Source: Beggiatoa leptomitoformis
GTDB taxonomy: Bacteria; Pseudomonadota; Gammaproteobacteria; Beggiatoales; Beggiatoaceae
Reading direction: 5' to 3'
DNA: 64,000 nucleotides
NCBI RefSeq assembly: GCF_001305575.3
Contig: NZ_CP012373.2
Coordinates: 2,552,261 to 2,616,260 of the forward strand
Both the position numbers and the translations under genes were made by a program. This document shows, piece after piece, positions 1 to 9,467 of the stretch (its first letter is position 1; the number at the start of each line of letters is the position of its first letter). Below the pieces are notes generated by a model. That model did not search any database and was not told where the DNA came from. It was given only the letters and a program-made list of their open reading frames with translations.

Positions 1-188
1 ATAATCCGCTCGCTGAGGCTAAAACCCAGCGCGAAATCGGCCAAATCTTGCGGGGTTGCTAACATGACGACATAAGGCGAGCCATTGTAAAAAAATGCAA
101 TCGGTGTTTCTTCGGCAATTGTATCGCTTAATGTATCGTGTTGTTTCTCGCGCCAACGGTCAACGGGATGTAGGGTATAGGATTGCAT
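1..188 (-). CDS. fdhD: Formate dehydrogenase sulfurtransferase FdhD, N-terminal part (runs off window)
   Basis: Reading the minus strand from the ATG at 186-188 gives about 62 residues before the window ends. They carry the FdhD N-terminal pattern: an [18 protein letters not shown] stretch followed by [17 protein letters not shown]. FdhD (called FdsC in fds operons) carries sulfur from IscS to the molybdenum cofactor of formate dehydrogenase and is needed for enzyme activity. It lies 293 bp downstream of fdsA on the same strand, the usual fds order, so it is probably co-expressed despite the repeat-filled gap. The catalytic cysteines lie outside the window. Confidence 0.88.
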   Translation of the reverse strand, partial: MQSYTLHPVDRWREKQHDTLSDTIAEETPIAFFYNGSPYVVMLATPQDLADFALGFSLSERI

Positions 189-194
189 AAAAAT

Positions 195-480
195 GGTCTG
201 AATCAGGATTTTCAGGATTAATAGAATTTCTAGGATTTAAAGATAAAAAATAATATTTTTAACCATCAGCTAATTCTGATTTAACAAGCTGTTTAAATTA
301 GGTTAATAGAATTATTAATTAATCTTATTAATTCTGGAAATTGGGTGAATGCGGATTCAGACAATTTTAAAAATCTATCTGAATCAGCATGTTCAGGATT
401 AACAGAATATTCAGAATCTAAAGACAATACAGTGTTTTTAAAATTCTGCTAATTCTGGTTCAGATAACGGTCTTTATGCG
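195..480. repeat. Intergenic spacer with two degenerate copies of a dispersed AT-rich repeat
   Basis: Two imperfect copies of a pattern reading roughly GAATCAGGATTTTCAGGATT, then AATAGAAT, start near 200 and 383. Each is followed by a TTTAAA and CTAATTCTG tract. A related inverted pair (CTGAATCAGG/CCTGATTCAG) sits at 39093-39153. No ORF is convincing here. The copies look like a small dispersed intergenic repeat rather than a regulatory site. Confidence 0.5.
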
Positions 481-481
481 A

Positions 482-3331
482 CTACATGGTGACGCGTTGT
501 TCTAACAACTGCAATTGTTCTTCGCTGAAAGATTCATATTGCTGTTGCCATGCGGAACGTTGGCTGACAGAAACGGGCATGACTTGTACTGCGGTCACTT
601 TGTATTCAGGGCAGTTGGTTGCCCAGTCGGAATTATCCGTTGTGATAACATTCGCACCCGATTGGGGGAAATGAAAAGTTGTATAAACAACACCGGGTTG
701 CATCCGCTCGCTGATTAACGCCCGCAATACGGTTTCTCCCGCACGGCTCTTAATTCCAACCCAATCCCCCGCTTTAATGCCGCGTAATTCTGCATCGCTG
801 GGATGAATTTCTAATCTATCTTCATCGTGCCATGCTACATTTTCAGTGCGGCGAGTTTGCGCGCCAACATTATATTGGGACAAAATCCGTCCTGTGGTGA
901 GAATAAGCGGGTATTTTGCGGTTGTCCGTTCAGGCGTTGGTACGTATTCCGTCAGGACAAATAAGCCTTGACCACGCACAAAGTGTTTGGTGTGCATTAG
1001 GGGTGTGCCATCTGGCGCATCAGCATTGCAGGGCCATTGAATACTCCCCATTTCTTCTAATTTAGCGTAGCTTACGCCTGTAAAGGTAGGCGTTAAACGT
1101 GCAATTTCATCCATGATTTCCGATGGATGGCTGTAGTTCATTGGATAACCCAGTGCATTGGCTAATAATTGGGTAACTTCCCAATCTTCTTTACCCGCGA
1201 GTGGCGGCATAACTTTACGCACGGGGGAAATACGCCGTTCTGCGTTGGTGAAAGTGCCATTTTTTTCTAGGAAGGAAGAGCCGGGGAAAAACACATGGGC
1301 AAATTTGGCGGTTTCGTTTAAAAATAAGTCTTGCACCACCACGCATTCCATCGCTGACAGTGCCGCGTGAACATGTTGAATATCAGGGTCAGATTGGGCA
1401 ATATCTTCACCTTCTACATACAAGCCTTTAAAACTGCCATCTAACGCGGCAGAAAACATGTTAGGAATACGTAATCCGGGTTCTGCTTCAAGACTTACCC
1501 CCCATGCTTGTTCGAATAGTTCACGAGTGGCATGGTCGGCAACGCTACGATAACCGGGAAACTCATGCGGGAATGAACCCATGTCGCAAGAGCCTTGCAC
1601 GTTGTTTTGTCCGCGTAAAGGGTTTACGCCTACGCCTTCGCGTCCAATATTCCCTGTCAACATGGCAAGATTGGCAATGCCCATGACGGTTGTTGAACCT
1701 TGACTGTGTTCTGTTACGCCTAAACCGTAATAAATCGCGGCATTACCGCCCGTTGCGTATAGTCTAGCGGCACTGCGGATAGTTTCTGCGGGAACACCGA
1801 TGGCTTTTTCTACCGCTTCGGGTGCGTGGCGGTGGTGGCTGATGAAGGTTTTCCACTTTGCGTAAGCATGTAAATCACACCGTTTGTCGATAAAATGTTC
1901 ATTTGCTAAGCCTTCGGTAACAATGACATACGCTAAGGCATTAAGCAACGCAACGTTTGTTCCCGGTTGTAATTGCAAATGGTAATCGGCTTGTACATGG
2001 GGAGATTTGATTAAATCGATGCGACGGGGGTCAACAACGATGAGTTTCGCCCCTTGGCGTAGGCGTTTACGCATTAATGAACCAAAAACAGGATGTCCAT
2101 CGGTAGGATTAGCACCGATGACCATGATGACATCTGATTGCATCACAGAATCAAAGTCTTGTGTGCCTGCTGACTCACCCAATGTACGTTTTAAACCGTA
2201 ACCCGTGGGGGAATGACACACACGCGCACAAGTGTCGACATTGTTATTACCAAATGCTGCGCGAATAAGTTTTTGTACTAGATAGGTTTCTTCATTGGTA
2301 CAACGCGAGGAGGTAATTCCGCCTATGGAATAACGTCCGTATTTGCTTTGTAAGGCTTTAAAACGTCCTGCTGCGAAGGTAACGGCTTCATCCCAACTGA
2401 CTTCACGCCATGGGTCGCTGATTTTCTCGCGTATCATGGGTTTTTTAATGCGGTCTGGATGTGTCGCATAGCCAAAGGCAAATCGTCCTTTGACACAAGA
2501 ATGCCCATGATTTGCCTTGCCCGATTTGGTTGGCACCATGCGAATCACTTCGCTGCCTTTCATTTCAGCGGTAAAGGAGCAACCAACCCCGCAATAAGCG
2601 CAGGTTGTAACGATACCATGTTCAGGCTGACCTTTAGCAAGCACGGATTTTTCCATGAGTGTTGCTGTTGGACAAGCTTGGACACACGCGCCACAAGACA
2701 CACATTCGGACGCTAAAAAGCTCTCTTGCTGACTGGGCGATACAACAGAATCAAAGCCACGTCCTGAAATCGTTAGGGCAAATGTACCTTGTACTTCCTG
2801 ACAGGCGCGCACACACCGTGAGCAGACAATGCACTTGCTGGGGTCAAAGCTAAAATATGGATTACTGGTATCTTTTAGCGAATGTAGATGATTTTCCCCT
2901 GCATAACCATAGCGGACTTCACGCAAACCGACCTTGCCCGCCATGTCTTGTAATTCACAATTCCCATTCGCAGAACAGGTTAAACAATCTAATGGATGGT
3001 CAGAAATGTATAATTCCATCACATTGCGTCGTAAACTTCCCAGTTTTTCATTTTGGGTAACGACTTTCATATCTTGATGCACGGGGGTTGTACATGAGGC
3101 AGGATAACCACGCGCCCCTTCAATTTGTACGACACATAACCGACATGAGCCAAATGGCTCAAGGCTGTCTGTTGCACATAAACGCGGAATTTCAATGCCG
3201 ATACTTGCCGCTGCTCGCATAACCGAGGTGCCTTCTGGCACGGTTACTTTAAACCCATCAATTTCTAAGCTGATGAGCTTATGGGCTGTACTGGCTGGGG
3301 TGCCAAAATCTTTTTCATTCAATGTGGACAT
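482..3331 (-). CDS. fdsA: NAD-dependent formate dehydrogenase, molybdenum catalytic subunit alpha
   Basis: 949 residues, the usual FdsA length. It oxidises formate to CO2 at a bis-MGD molybdenum centre and passes electrons through iron-sulfur clusters to the FdsBG diaphorase. Visible cluster ligands, in order: 2Fe-2S C52/C63/C66/C80; NuoG-like H112/C116/C119/C125; two 4Fe-4S sets C167-C177 and C210-C220; then C244/C247/C251/C279 entering the molybdopterin domain. The active site reads CARVCHSPT, with C372 as Mo ligand and H373, so this is the cysteine, not the selenocysteine, form. The C-terminus is a molydopterin dinucleotide-binding domain. AGAGAG lies upstream of the ATG, and fdsB ends 12 bp before it. 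Confidence 0.95.
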   Translation of the reverse strand: MSTLNEKDFGTPASTAHKLISLEIDGFKVTVPEGTSVMRAAASIGIEIPRLCATDSLEPFGSCRLCVVQIEGARGYPASCTTPVHQDMKVVTQNEKLGSLRRNVMELYISDHPLDCLTCSANGNCELQDMAGKVGLREVRYGYAGENHLHSLKDTSNPYFSFDPSKCIVCSRCVRACQEVQGTFALTISGRGFDSVVSPSQQESFLASECVSCGACVQACPTATLMEKSVLAKGQPEHGIVTTCAYCGVGCSFTAEMKGSEVIRMVPTKSGKANHGHSCVKGRFAFGYATHPDRIKKPMIREKISDPWREVSWDEAVTFAAGRFKALQSKYGRYSIGGITSSRCTNEETYLVQKLIRAAFGNNNVDTCARVCHSPTGYGLKRTLGESAGTQDFDSVMQSDVIMVIGANPTDGHPVFGSLMRKRLRQGAKLIVVDPRRIDLIKSPHVQADYHLQLQPGTNVALLNALAYVIVTEGLANEHFIDKRCDLHAYAKWKTFISHHRHAPEAVEKAIGVPAETIRSAARLYATGGNAAIYYGLGVTEHSQGSTTVMGIANLAMLTGNIGREGVGVNPLRGQNNVQGSCDMGSFPHEFPGYRSVADHATRELFEQAWGVSLEAEPGLRIPNMFSAALDGSFKGLYVEGEDIAQSDPDIQHVHAALSAMECVVVQDLFLNETAKFAHVFFPGSSFLEKNGTFTNAERRISPVRKVMPPLAGKEDWEVTQLLANALGYPMNYSHPSEIMDEIARLTPTFTGVSYAKLEEMGSIQWPCNADAPDGTPLMHTKHFVRGQGLFVLTEYVPTPERTTAKYPLILTTGRILSQYNVGAQTRRTENVAWHDEDRLEIHPSDAELRGIKAGDWVGIKSRAGETVLRALISERMQPGVVYTTFHFPQSGANVITTDNSDWATNCPEYKVTAVQVMPVSVSQRSAWQQQYESFSEEQLQLLEQRVTM

Positions 3332-3343
3332 GGTAAACTCTCT

Positions 3344-4900
3344 TTAAGCAGCCTGTTTATCAAGTTGTTGCGCACCAAAATCTTCAGGAAAATGGTTTAA
3401 CGCACTTAATACAGGAAAAGGTGTCATGCCACCTAACGCACACAGTGTGGTATTTAATAAGGTGTCGCATAAATCGCGGAGTAGGGCGATTTGTTGCGTA
3501 TGATCCTCATGGTGCATAACCTTATCTAAAATTTCTACACCGCGCGTCGACCCAATACGACACGGTGTACATTTCCCACAGGATTCTATGGCGCAGAATT
3601 CCATTGCATAGCGAGCCATCGCTGCCATATTAACCGTGTCATCAAATGCCACCACGCCACCGTGTCCTAAAACGGCTTGAACTGCGCTGAAGGCTTCATA
3701 ATCTAACGGCGTATCGAATAAAGATTCGGGCAAATAAGCCCCTAATGGTCCGCCAACTTGTACAGCACGAATCGGACGACCTGATGCAGAACCCCCACCA
3801 AAATCGTATAGAATTTCGCGTAAAGTCACGCCAAACGCTTTTTCAACCAAGCCTGTTTGTTGTAAATTACCTGCTAATTGAATCGGTAATGTGCCATGAG
3901 AACGTCCCATCCCAAAATCTCGATAAAATGCCCCGCCTTTGTCCAAAATAATCGGTACAGAAGCAAGGGAAATAACGTTATTTACAACGGTAGGTTGTCC
4001 AAATAAGCCTTTAATAGCGGGCAAGGGTGGTTTAAAACGTACCATTCCACGCTTGCCTTCGATGCTTTCCATTAAAGCGGTTTCTTCCCCGCAAATGTAC
4101 GCACCCGCACCGATACGAACTTCCAAATGAAACGTTTTACCACTCCCGCGAATATTTTCCCCTAAATAACCCGCTGCATAAGCACGTTGGATAGCGGTTT
4201 GTAACATTCTATTTGCATGAGGATATTCAACCCGCAGATAAATATAGCCTTTAGTTGCACCAACGGCTAAGCCGACAATTGTCATGCCTTCAATCAGCAC
4301 GAATGGGTCACCTTCCATAATCATTCTGTCGGAAAATGTACCCGAATCGCCTTCATCAGCATTACACACAATATATTTTTGTTCGGCTTTTGCGTGTAAA
4401 ACGGTTTTCCATTTAACCCCCGTTGGAAATGCTGCACCACCGCGACCGCGTAAACCTGAATGTATCACTTCTTCAACAATGTCATGCCCCGACATCTGCA
4501 ACGCGCGCTCTAAACCGCGAAAACCTGCATGGTCAATATAATCAGCCACATCCACAGGGTCGGTAATCCCAACCCGTGCAAAAGTTAGCCGTTCTTGCTT
4601 TTTCAAAAAGGGAATTTCTTTTGTTCGTCCTAGTGACAAACGATGGGGTGCGCCGTGTAAAAAATTTGCATCGAACAGTGATGGCACATCTTTTACCTGC
4701 ACCGCGCCGTAGGCAACACGTCCTAACGTGGTTTTAACCTCAACTAAGGGTTCTAACCAAAACATGCCACGTGAACCGTTACGAATGAGTTGAATATCTT
4801 CATTCCGCCGTTGTGCTTCGGCTAAAATAGCCTGCGCGACCTGTTCCGCGCCTAACGACAACGCACTAGAATCACACGGCACAAATACTTTAATCGTCAT
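3344..4900 (-). CDS. fdsB: NAD-dependent formate dehydrogenase, NADH/FMN-binding subunit beta
   Basis: 518-residue NuoF-like flavoprotein that transfers electrons from the Fds iron-sulfur chain through FMN to NAD+. The N-terminal ~100 residues form the thioredoxin-like extension typical of FdsB/HoxF. A glycine-rich nucleotide loop (RGRGGAAFPTG, about 151-161) and an ICGEETALMESIEG segment make the FMN/NADH site. CGKCTPCRIG near residue 440 ligates a 4Fe-4S cluster. It sits between fdsG (10 bp) and fdsA (12 bp) in one operon. NuoF of complex I is excluded by the fds neighbours. Confidence 0.95.
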   Translation of the reverse strand: MTIKVFVPCDSSALSLGAEQVAQAILAEAQRRNEDIQLIRNGSRGMFWLEPLVEVKTTLGRVAYGAVQVKDVPSLFDANFLHGAPHRLSLGRTKEIPFLKKQERLTFARVGITDPVDVADYIDHAGFRGLERALQMSGHDIVEEVIHSGLRGRGGAAFPTGVKWKTVLHAKAEQKYIVCNADEGDSGTFSDRMIMEGDPFVLIEGMTIVGLAVGATKGYIYLRVEYPHANRMLQTAIQRAYAAGYLGENIRGSGKTFHLEVRIGAGAYICGEETALMESIEGKRGMVRFKPPLPAIKGLFGQPTVVNNVISLASVPIILDKGGAFYRDFGMGRSHGTLPIQLAGNLQQTGLVEKAFGVTLREILYDFGGGSASGRPIRAVQVGGPLGAYLPESLFDTPLDYEAFSAVQAVLGHGGVVAFDDTVNMAAMARYAMEFCAIESCGKCTPCRIGSTRGVEILDKVMHHEDHTQQIALLRDLCDTLLNTTLCALGGMTPFPVLSALNHFPEDFGAQQLDKQAA

Positions 4901-4909
4901 ACCATCCCC

Positions 4910-5368
4910 TTATAATTCTTGTAAAATCTCATCAAACCGCTCAGGCGTTACCCGTCCGTAAACTTCCTGATTAATCATAATTGCAGGCGAGCAAGCACAA
5001 TTCCCCAAACAATACACAGGTTCTAGGCTATACCGTTGGTCTGTGCTGGTTTGGTGATAATCCAGATTTAAGGTTTGCTTGATATGTTGCTCTAAAGCCG
5101 TTGAATTCATGGCCTGACAGGACTCCGCACGGCAAACATGAATTGTATGTTTTCCTGCGGGGGTATCGCGGAAGTAATGATAAAAACTAATCACGCCATG
5201 CACATCTGCACGCGATAAATTCAATTCACTGGCAATGAGTGGGATGGCTTCGGGCGGAACATAGCCTAGTGTATCCTGAATTTTGTGTAAAACAGGTAAC
5301 AAAGCCCCATCCTGATGTTTTAACTCATTTATTATTGTAATAATTTGTTCTTGATTGGTGGTTGTCAT
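4910..5368 (-). CDS. fdsG: NAD-dependent formate dehydrogenase, 2Fe-2S subunit gamma
   Basis: NuoE-like thioredoxin-fold 2Fe-2S subunit that docks on FdsB. The cysteines appear in CRAESCQ and [10 protein letters not shown], the standard four-ligand arrangement. I place the start at the ATG at 5366-5368 (MTTTNQEQ) because ACTGAGGATAGC precedes it. A longer reading from 5392 adds eight residues without a ribosome-binding site. It is the first gene of the fdsGBA-fdhD operon, so the promoter should lie in the AT-rich stretch above 5369. No regulator is adjacent. Confidence 0.92.
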   Translation of the reverse strand: MTTTNQEQIITIINELKHQDGALLPVLHKIQDTLGYVPPEAIPLIASELNLSRADVHGVISFYHYFRDTPAGKHTIHVCRAESCQAMNSTALEQHIKQTLNLDYHQTSTDQRYSLEPVYCLGNCACSPAIMINQEVYGRVTPERFDEILQEL

Positions 5369-5655
5369 GCTATCCTCAGTAAGAATCTTCATAAAGAATC
5401 CATTTACAAATATAGCAAACCACGCATTAATTTTACAAATTTATGCGATAAAATAATTTATAGTAAAGAATAAGCAAAAATTATGATTCTCAGTAAGTGT
5501 AATTGTTCATATTATTGTAATTATTTAAATTATCTGTATGGGCTTAAGGATTCATAAGACAAAAAACTGATGGGCTTTATTGAAAAATACGATAGAAAAA
5601 GCGAAAGGTATCATCAAAATTTATAGTGTTTCTTTAAAAAACGGATTTTATTTAA

Positions 5656-5999
5656 GGGAATTCTAACAAAATTTGGAATTTACCAGAAATTGAGGACATA
5701 TTAAGCTTTAATAGCGGACTTCTTTATGGTATCAATTTTGACGAGATGACACGGATACTTGCTTCAAATGGTGTTATCCATTCTCTTTTTATACCGTTGT
5801 TTAAATCTAATAATGATGTGTTATGGTGCGAAAAAAGCCATCTCACATAACCTATGCTTACTATCGCTTTACGTTTTTATGGTTATGCGGTACAACTAGA
5901 TGCAGTAGAGCGAGCCTATAGGAAAAAATTTTAAGTTTGCCTGCTGTGCAAGCACGAATAGCCGTAGGGCAGATAGAAATAGATGTGTTGCCTTCATAA
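5656..5999 (+). pseudogene. Decayed unidentified coding sequence
   Basis: Between fdsG and the SRPBCC gene the plus strand reads as protein-like segments interrupted by stops. 5656-5850 gives 64 residues (containing WNLPEIEDILSFNSGLLYG) ending in TAA. The same frame continues from 5851 (LTIALRFYGYAVQLDAVERAY) to a TAA at 5932. A one-base shift then gives LSLPAVQARIAVGQIEIDV to a stop at 5999. No good start codon or ribosome-binding site is visible. I read this as a frameshifted, stop-interrupted remnant. I do not recognise the family. Confidence 0.5.
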
Positions 6000-6051
6000 A
6001 AGCGGTGAGCGAGCGACATTCCCCATCATTTAAAAAAGCGAGGAGTATGAC

Positions 6052-6636
6052 ATGAAAAAATGGTTAGCCTTATTAGGCGTTGCGGTTTTAGGTGTGAATA
6101 GCACAATAAGCTTTGCTGCGGAAACAGTTGGTATGTTGACGGTTAAATCAGAAATGATGGTTCGTGGTACGCCTGAGAAAGTGTGGGCGGTTATTGGCGG
6201 ATTTAATGATTTGCCAAAATGGCATCCTGCTGTTGCAAATAGTAAATTAGATATCAGTGGCGATGCGACTGCTGGTGGAATTACCTCGCGCGTGTTGACG
6301 TTAAACGCACCCAATGCTCCCGTGCTGATAGAACAGCTCATCAGTCAAGACCCTGTTGCAATGACGTATAGTTACACGCTTACGAAGACTGAACCCGCCA
6401 TTCTACCCGTTAAAAACTACACGGCTACATTGTCAGTCAGTGCGGCGGAAAAAGATAAATCATTAGTAACATGGGAAGGCAGTTTTTTACCACTACCAAC
6501 GGCAACGGCTGAAGATGCAAAGAAGGCGGTAGAGGGTGTGTATTCAGCAGGATTAGTGAATTTAAAAGAGATGTTAAACACAACATCTGACGGCAAGGTA
6601 TTACCAGAACGCGAAACGGGTAGAGGGGTTAAATAA
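6052..6636 (+). CDS. Secreted SRPBCC-family (MxaD-like) protein
   Basis: 194 residues. The first ~23 (MKKWLALLGVAVLG..., ending SFAAE) are a Sec signal peptide, so the product is periplasmic. The rest is an SRPBCC/polyketide-cyclase-like fold: a start strand with MVRGTPEKVWAVIG, a FNDLPKWHP motif and a long C-terminal helix (EDAKKAVEGVYSAGL). Secreted members include MxaD, which aids methanol dehydrogenase electron transfer in methylotrophs. The nearby formate dehydrogenase and H4MPT genes make that comparison attractive, but similarity to MxaD is a judgement from pattern only and no mxa genes adjoin. GAGGAG precedes the ATG. Confidence 0.7.
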   Translation: MKKWLALLGVAVLGVNSTISFAAETVGMLTVKSEMMVRGTPEKVWAVIGGFNDLPKWHPAVANSKLDISGDATAGGITSRVLTLNAPNAPVLIEQLISQDPVAMTYSYTLTKTEPAILPVKNYTATLSVSAAEKDKSLVTWEGSFLPLPTATAEDAKKAVEGVYSAGLVNLKEMLNTTSDGKVLPERETGRGVK

Positions 6637-6706
6637 GGCGTGATGCTATTGCTCAAAGCGGTGGTATCTGGTTAGAAAAAACACTAGGTTACCCCTTGTT
6701 TACATT

Positions 6707-6745
6707 AAACCCCTACAATTATTCAGTAGGGGTTTTGTATTTTTA
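6707..6745 (+). terminator. Rho-independent terminator after the SRPBCC gene
   Basis: Stem AAACCCCTAC (6707-6716) pairs with GTAGGGGTTT (6726-6735) around a 9-base loop, followed by TGTATTTTT. It lies about 70 bp after the stop codon of the SRPBCC gene. Confidence 0.8.
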
Positions 6746-6804
6746 AGCGGGAATTTTTTAAATCAAAACGATGATACCGTATGATTTTCATAAGATATTA
6801 AATA

Positions 6805-7275
6805 ATGACCAACATAAACATCATGAAAAATGGGTTAAATTTATTAAGCATCATCGTCTTTTGCAGTTGTACGCTAACGCTTCGCAATGTTTATGCGGAG
6901 GCGTTACTTTTTCGCCAATCCACCCAAAAGCCATTTGCGGATGTTGTACAAGATGTTGAATATGCAATTGAAGCACAAAATTTTCGGATTACTGCACGTA
7001 ATGATATAGGCAGGGCAATTCGTGAACGAGGTACAACGGATTTTCCCGCAACACTCATTATTCACTTTTGTAATCTGCAATATGCTGAAACATTACTCAC
7101 CATAAACCCCGATTTATTGTTAGCGATGCCTTGTCGGATTGCGATTTATCAAGATAAGCAAACGGTGATTATCAGCACACCGCAATTGCCTCCTAGCACA
7201 CAAGCTAAATTACAGTTAGTCGTTGATGAAATTAACCACATTTTACAGGCAATCGTGCGTGCTGGGGCAGAGTAG
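6805..7275 (+). CDS. Secreted DUF302-domain protein
   Basis: 156 residues. An N-terminal hydrophobic segment (LLSIIVFCSCTLTL) acts as signal peptide or anchor. The body matches the DUF302 layout: FADVVQDVEYAIEAQNFRI, then FCNLQYAETLL, then an MPCRIAIYQDKQTVIIST strand. DUF302 proteins are small periplasmic or cytoplasmic proteins of unknown biochemical role, often near sulfur and redox genes. The start could also be the ATG at 6823 (MKNGLN), which gives a tidier signal peptide. The gene converges on kup, whose stop lies 21 bp away. Confidence 0.72.
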   Translation: MTNINIMKNGLNLLSIIVFCSCTLTLRNVYAEALLFRQSTQKPFADVVQDVEYAIEAQNFRITARNDIGRAIRERGTTDFPATLIIHFCNLQYAETLLTINPDLLLAMPCRIAIYQDKQTVIISTPQLPPSTQAKLQLVVDEINHILQAIVRAGAE

Positions 7276-7296
7276 TTTTTATCAAACAGTTGCTGA

Positions 7297-9213
7297 TTAC
7301 AGTTGAATTTGTGTACCAATTTCAATCACGCGATTAGAGGGGATTTTAAAAAAATCAGTCGCACTGCGCGAATTCCGCAACATCCGAATAAATAAACGTT
7401 GTCGCCATCCTGTTAAAGCAATCCATGATGAATTTGTGGTTTTCTGAGCGGGAATGAGTGTTTCGCGTCCTAAGAAAAAGGTGGTGTCTAACTCTTCAAA
7501 GGATAAACAGTAAGGTTGGCAAAGGTCTAAAATATGTTGCATATTTGGGATTTCTTTAAATCCGCATTGCGCAACCACTCGATAAAAATTTTGTCCTAAT
7601 GCTTGTACCCGTACTCGTTCACTGTCTTTGATGTAAGGAATATCTTCTACAACCAGCGTCAATAATACAACCCGCTCATGTATCACTTTATTATGTTTGA
7701 GGTTATGCAGTAGTGCAGGCGGAATACCCAATTGATGACTCGCCATAAAAATAGCCGTGCCTTGTACTCGTAACACACCACTATCATAGGGATTTTGAGG
7801 GTCTATCATACTTAAAAAATCTTTAATGGGGAGTGTTTCCGCTTTTAGGCGTTCGGCTAATAATGCGCGTCCTTGTTTCCATGTGAACATCAGCCCAAAA
7901 ATGGCGATGCTCACAATAATTGGAAACCATCCGCCTTGTGGAATTTTGACAATATTGGCAGTAAAAAAGAGTAGGTCTATGCCTAAAAAGACGATAATTG
8001 CCGTCATACTTAACCACGGTTTCCAGTGCCACATTTTACGCAGGGCGATAAAAGCAAGGAGAGTGGTAATGACCATTGTGCCTGTCACGGCGATACCATA
8101 AGCAGCCGCTAAATTAGAAGAAGATTCAAACCCCAGTACCAAAATAATAATGGCAATGAGTAATAAACTATTAATTCGTGGAACGTAAATTTGTCCTACT
8201 TCTGCCTCTGACGTGTGGGCAATTTCCATTCGGGGACAAATATCCAGTTGTATCGCTTGGCGCGTGAGAGAAAAAACGCCAGAAATAACCGCTTGCGATG
8301 CAATCACTGTTGCCAACGTTGCTAAGGCAACCAAAGGATAAGTTGCCCAACTGGGTGCAAGCAGATAAAACGGATTGACTACACTTTGTGGATTGGTAAT
8401 GAGTAACGCACCTTGTCCAAAATAATTTAACAATAACGCAGGACAAACAAAATAAAACCATGCTTTTTGAATAGGTTTTTTTCCAAAATGACCCATATCT
8501 GCATAAAGGGCTTCCGCGCCCGTCATTACTAACACCACAGACCCTAGAATAAAAAAAGCCTGCATTCCATTATTAACAACAAACTCAATTGCATAAAACG
8601 GTAAAAAAGCCAATAAAATACTAGGGTGTTGTGCGATAGAAATGACCCCTAATAAAGCCAATACGCTAAACCAAACGCACATAATAGGGCCAAAAAATGC
8701 ACCAACAGATGCTGTTCCTAAGCGTTGAAAAGCAAAAAGAACAATAAGGACAGCAATGGTAACGGGGACAACGTAAGATTTTAACGCATCGCTGGCAATT
8801 TCTAAGCCTTCTACTGCACTTAAGACCGAGATGGCGGGGGTAATAATTCCATCACCATAAAATAAAGACGCGCCTATCATGCCCAAAATAATCATAGTCC
8901 ATGCTTTACGTGGGTCTTTTTTTCTGGAGTGTAGCGTGAGTGCGGTTAGCGCGAGAATCCCCCCTTCGCCGTTATTATCCGCACGCATAATGAAAGTGAC
9001 ATATTTGAGAGAAACAACCAGCATAAGCGACCAGAATATCAACGACAATATGCCGAAAACATTATCTGGTGTTACGGAGATACCATTAGTTGCAGAAAAA
9101 CATTCTTTGAGTGCGTATAAGGGACTTGTACCAATATCGCCATAGACCACGCCCAGCGCGCCTATGGTCAATTTAAGAAAATATTGCTTTGAATGAGTCT
9201 GTTCTGTGTGCAT
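7297..9213 (-). CDS. kup: Low-affinity potassium transport protein Kup
   Basis: KUP/HAK/KT family K+:H+ symporter of the inner membrane. The signature GALGVVYGDIGTSPLYALKE lies about 20 residues after the chosen start, followed by about 12 hydrophobic segments and a cytoplasmic C-terminal domain. I choose ATG 9211-9213 (MHTEQTHSKQ), which gives about 638 residues, close to the usual 620-630. Upstream in-frame starts at 9261 and 9309 would add an unusual N-terminal extension, and none has a strong ribosome-binding site. It is monocistronic and divergent from the next gene. Confidence 0.93.
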   Translation of the reverse strand: MHTEQTHSKQYFLKLTIGALGVVYGDIGTSPLYALKECFSATNGISVTPDNVFGILSLIFWSLMLVVSLKYVTFIMRADNNGEGGILALTALTLHSRKKDPRKAWTMIILGMIGASLFYGDGIITPAISVLSAVEGLEIASDALKSYVVPVTIAVLIVLFAFQRLGTASVGAFFGPIMCVWFSVLALLGVISIAQHPSILLAFLPFYAIEFVVNNGMQAFFILGSVVLVMTGAEALYADMGHFGKKPIQKAWFYFVCPALLLNYFGQGALLITNPQSVVNPFYLLAPSWATYPLVALATLATVIASQAVISGVFSLTRQAIQLDICPRMEIAHTSEAEVGQIYVPRINSLLLIAIIILVLGFESSSNLAAAYGIAVTGTMVITTLLAFIALRKMWHWKPWLSMTAIIVFLGIDLLFFTANIVKIPQGGWFPIIVSIAIFGLMFTWKQGRALLAERLKAETLPIKDFLSMIDPQNPYDSGVLRVQGTAIFMASHQLGIPPALLHNLKHNKVIHERVVLLTLVVEDIPYIKDSERVRVQALGQNFYRVVAQCGFKEIPNMQHILDLCQPYCLSFEELDTTFFLGRETLIPAQKTTNSSWIALTGWRQRLFIRMLRNSRSATDFFKIPSNRVIEIGTQIQL

Positions 9214-9467
9214 AGTGGTCGGATGAAATGTTGCATTGCGCAATGATTGTTCATAAATCATACAAGACTCTATGGTCAGTATGCGAAAGAAAACATGTAA
9301 CCCATACAAATAAAAAATAATTTAGCTGTAATATCTATTCATATTATATAAAACGCATAAAATACGGCGGATTTTTACAATGGTTAAATTTTCTCCTCAA
9401 CCCGCGCAAACACTATGCTATAGTTTGCCGTCTAAATAATGAATCATTGATACAACAGGGATAAACA

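Noticed and set aside
6771-6959. Open frame of 62 codons overlapping the DUF302 gene start
   Set aside because: A His-rich shadow frame; the overlapping frame has a signal peptide and DUF302 motifs.
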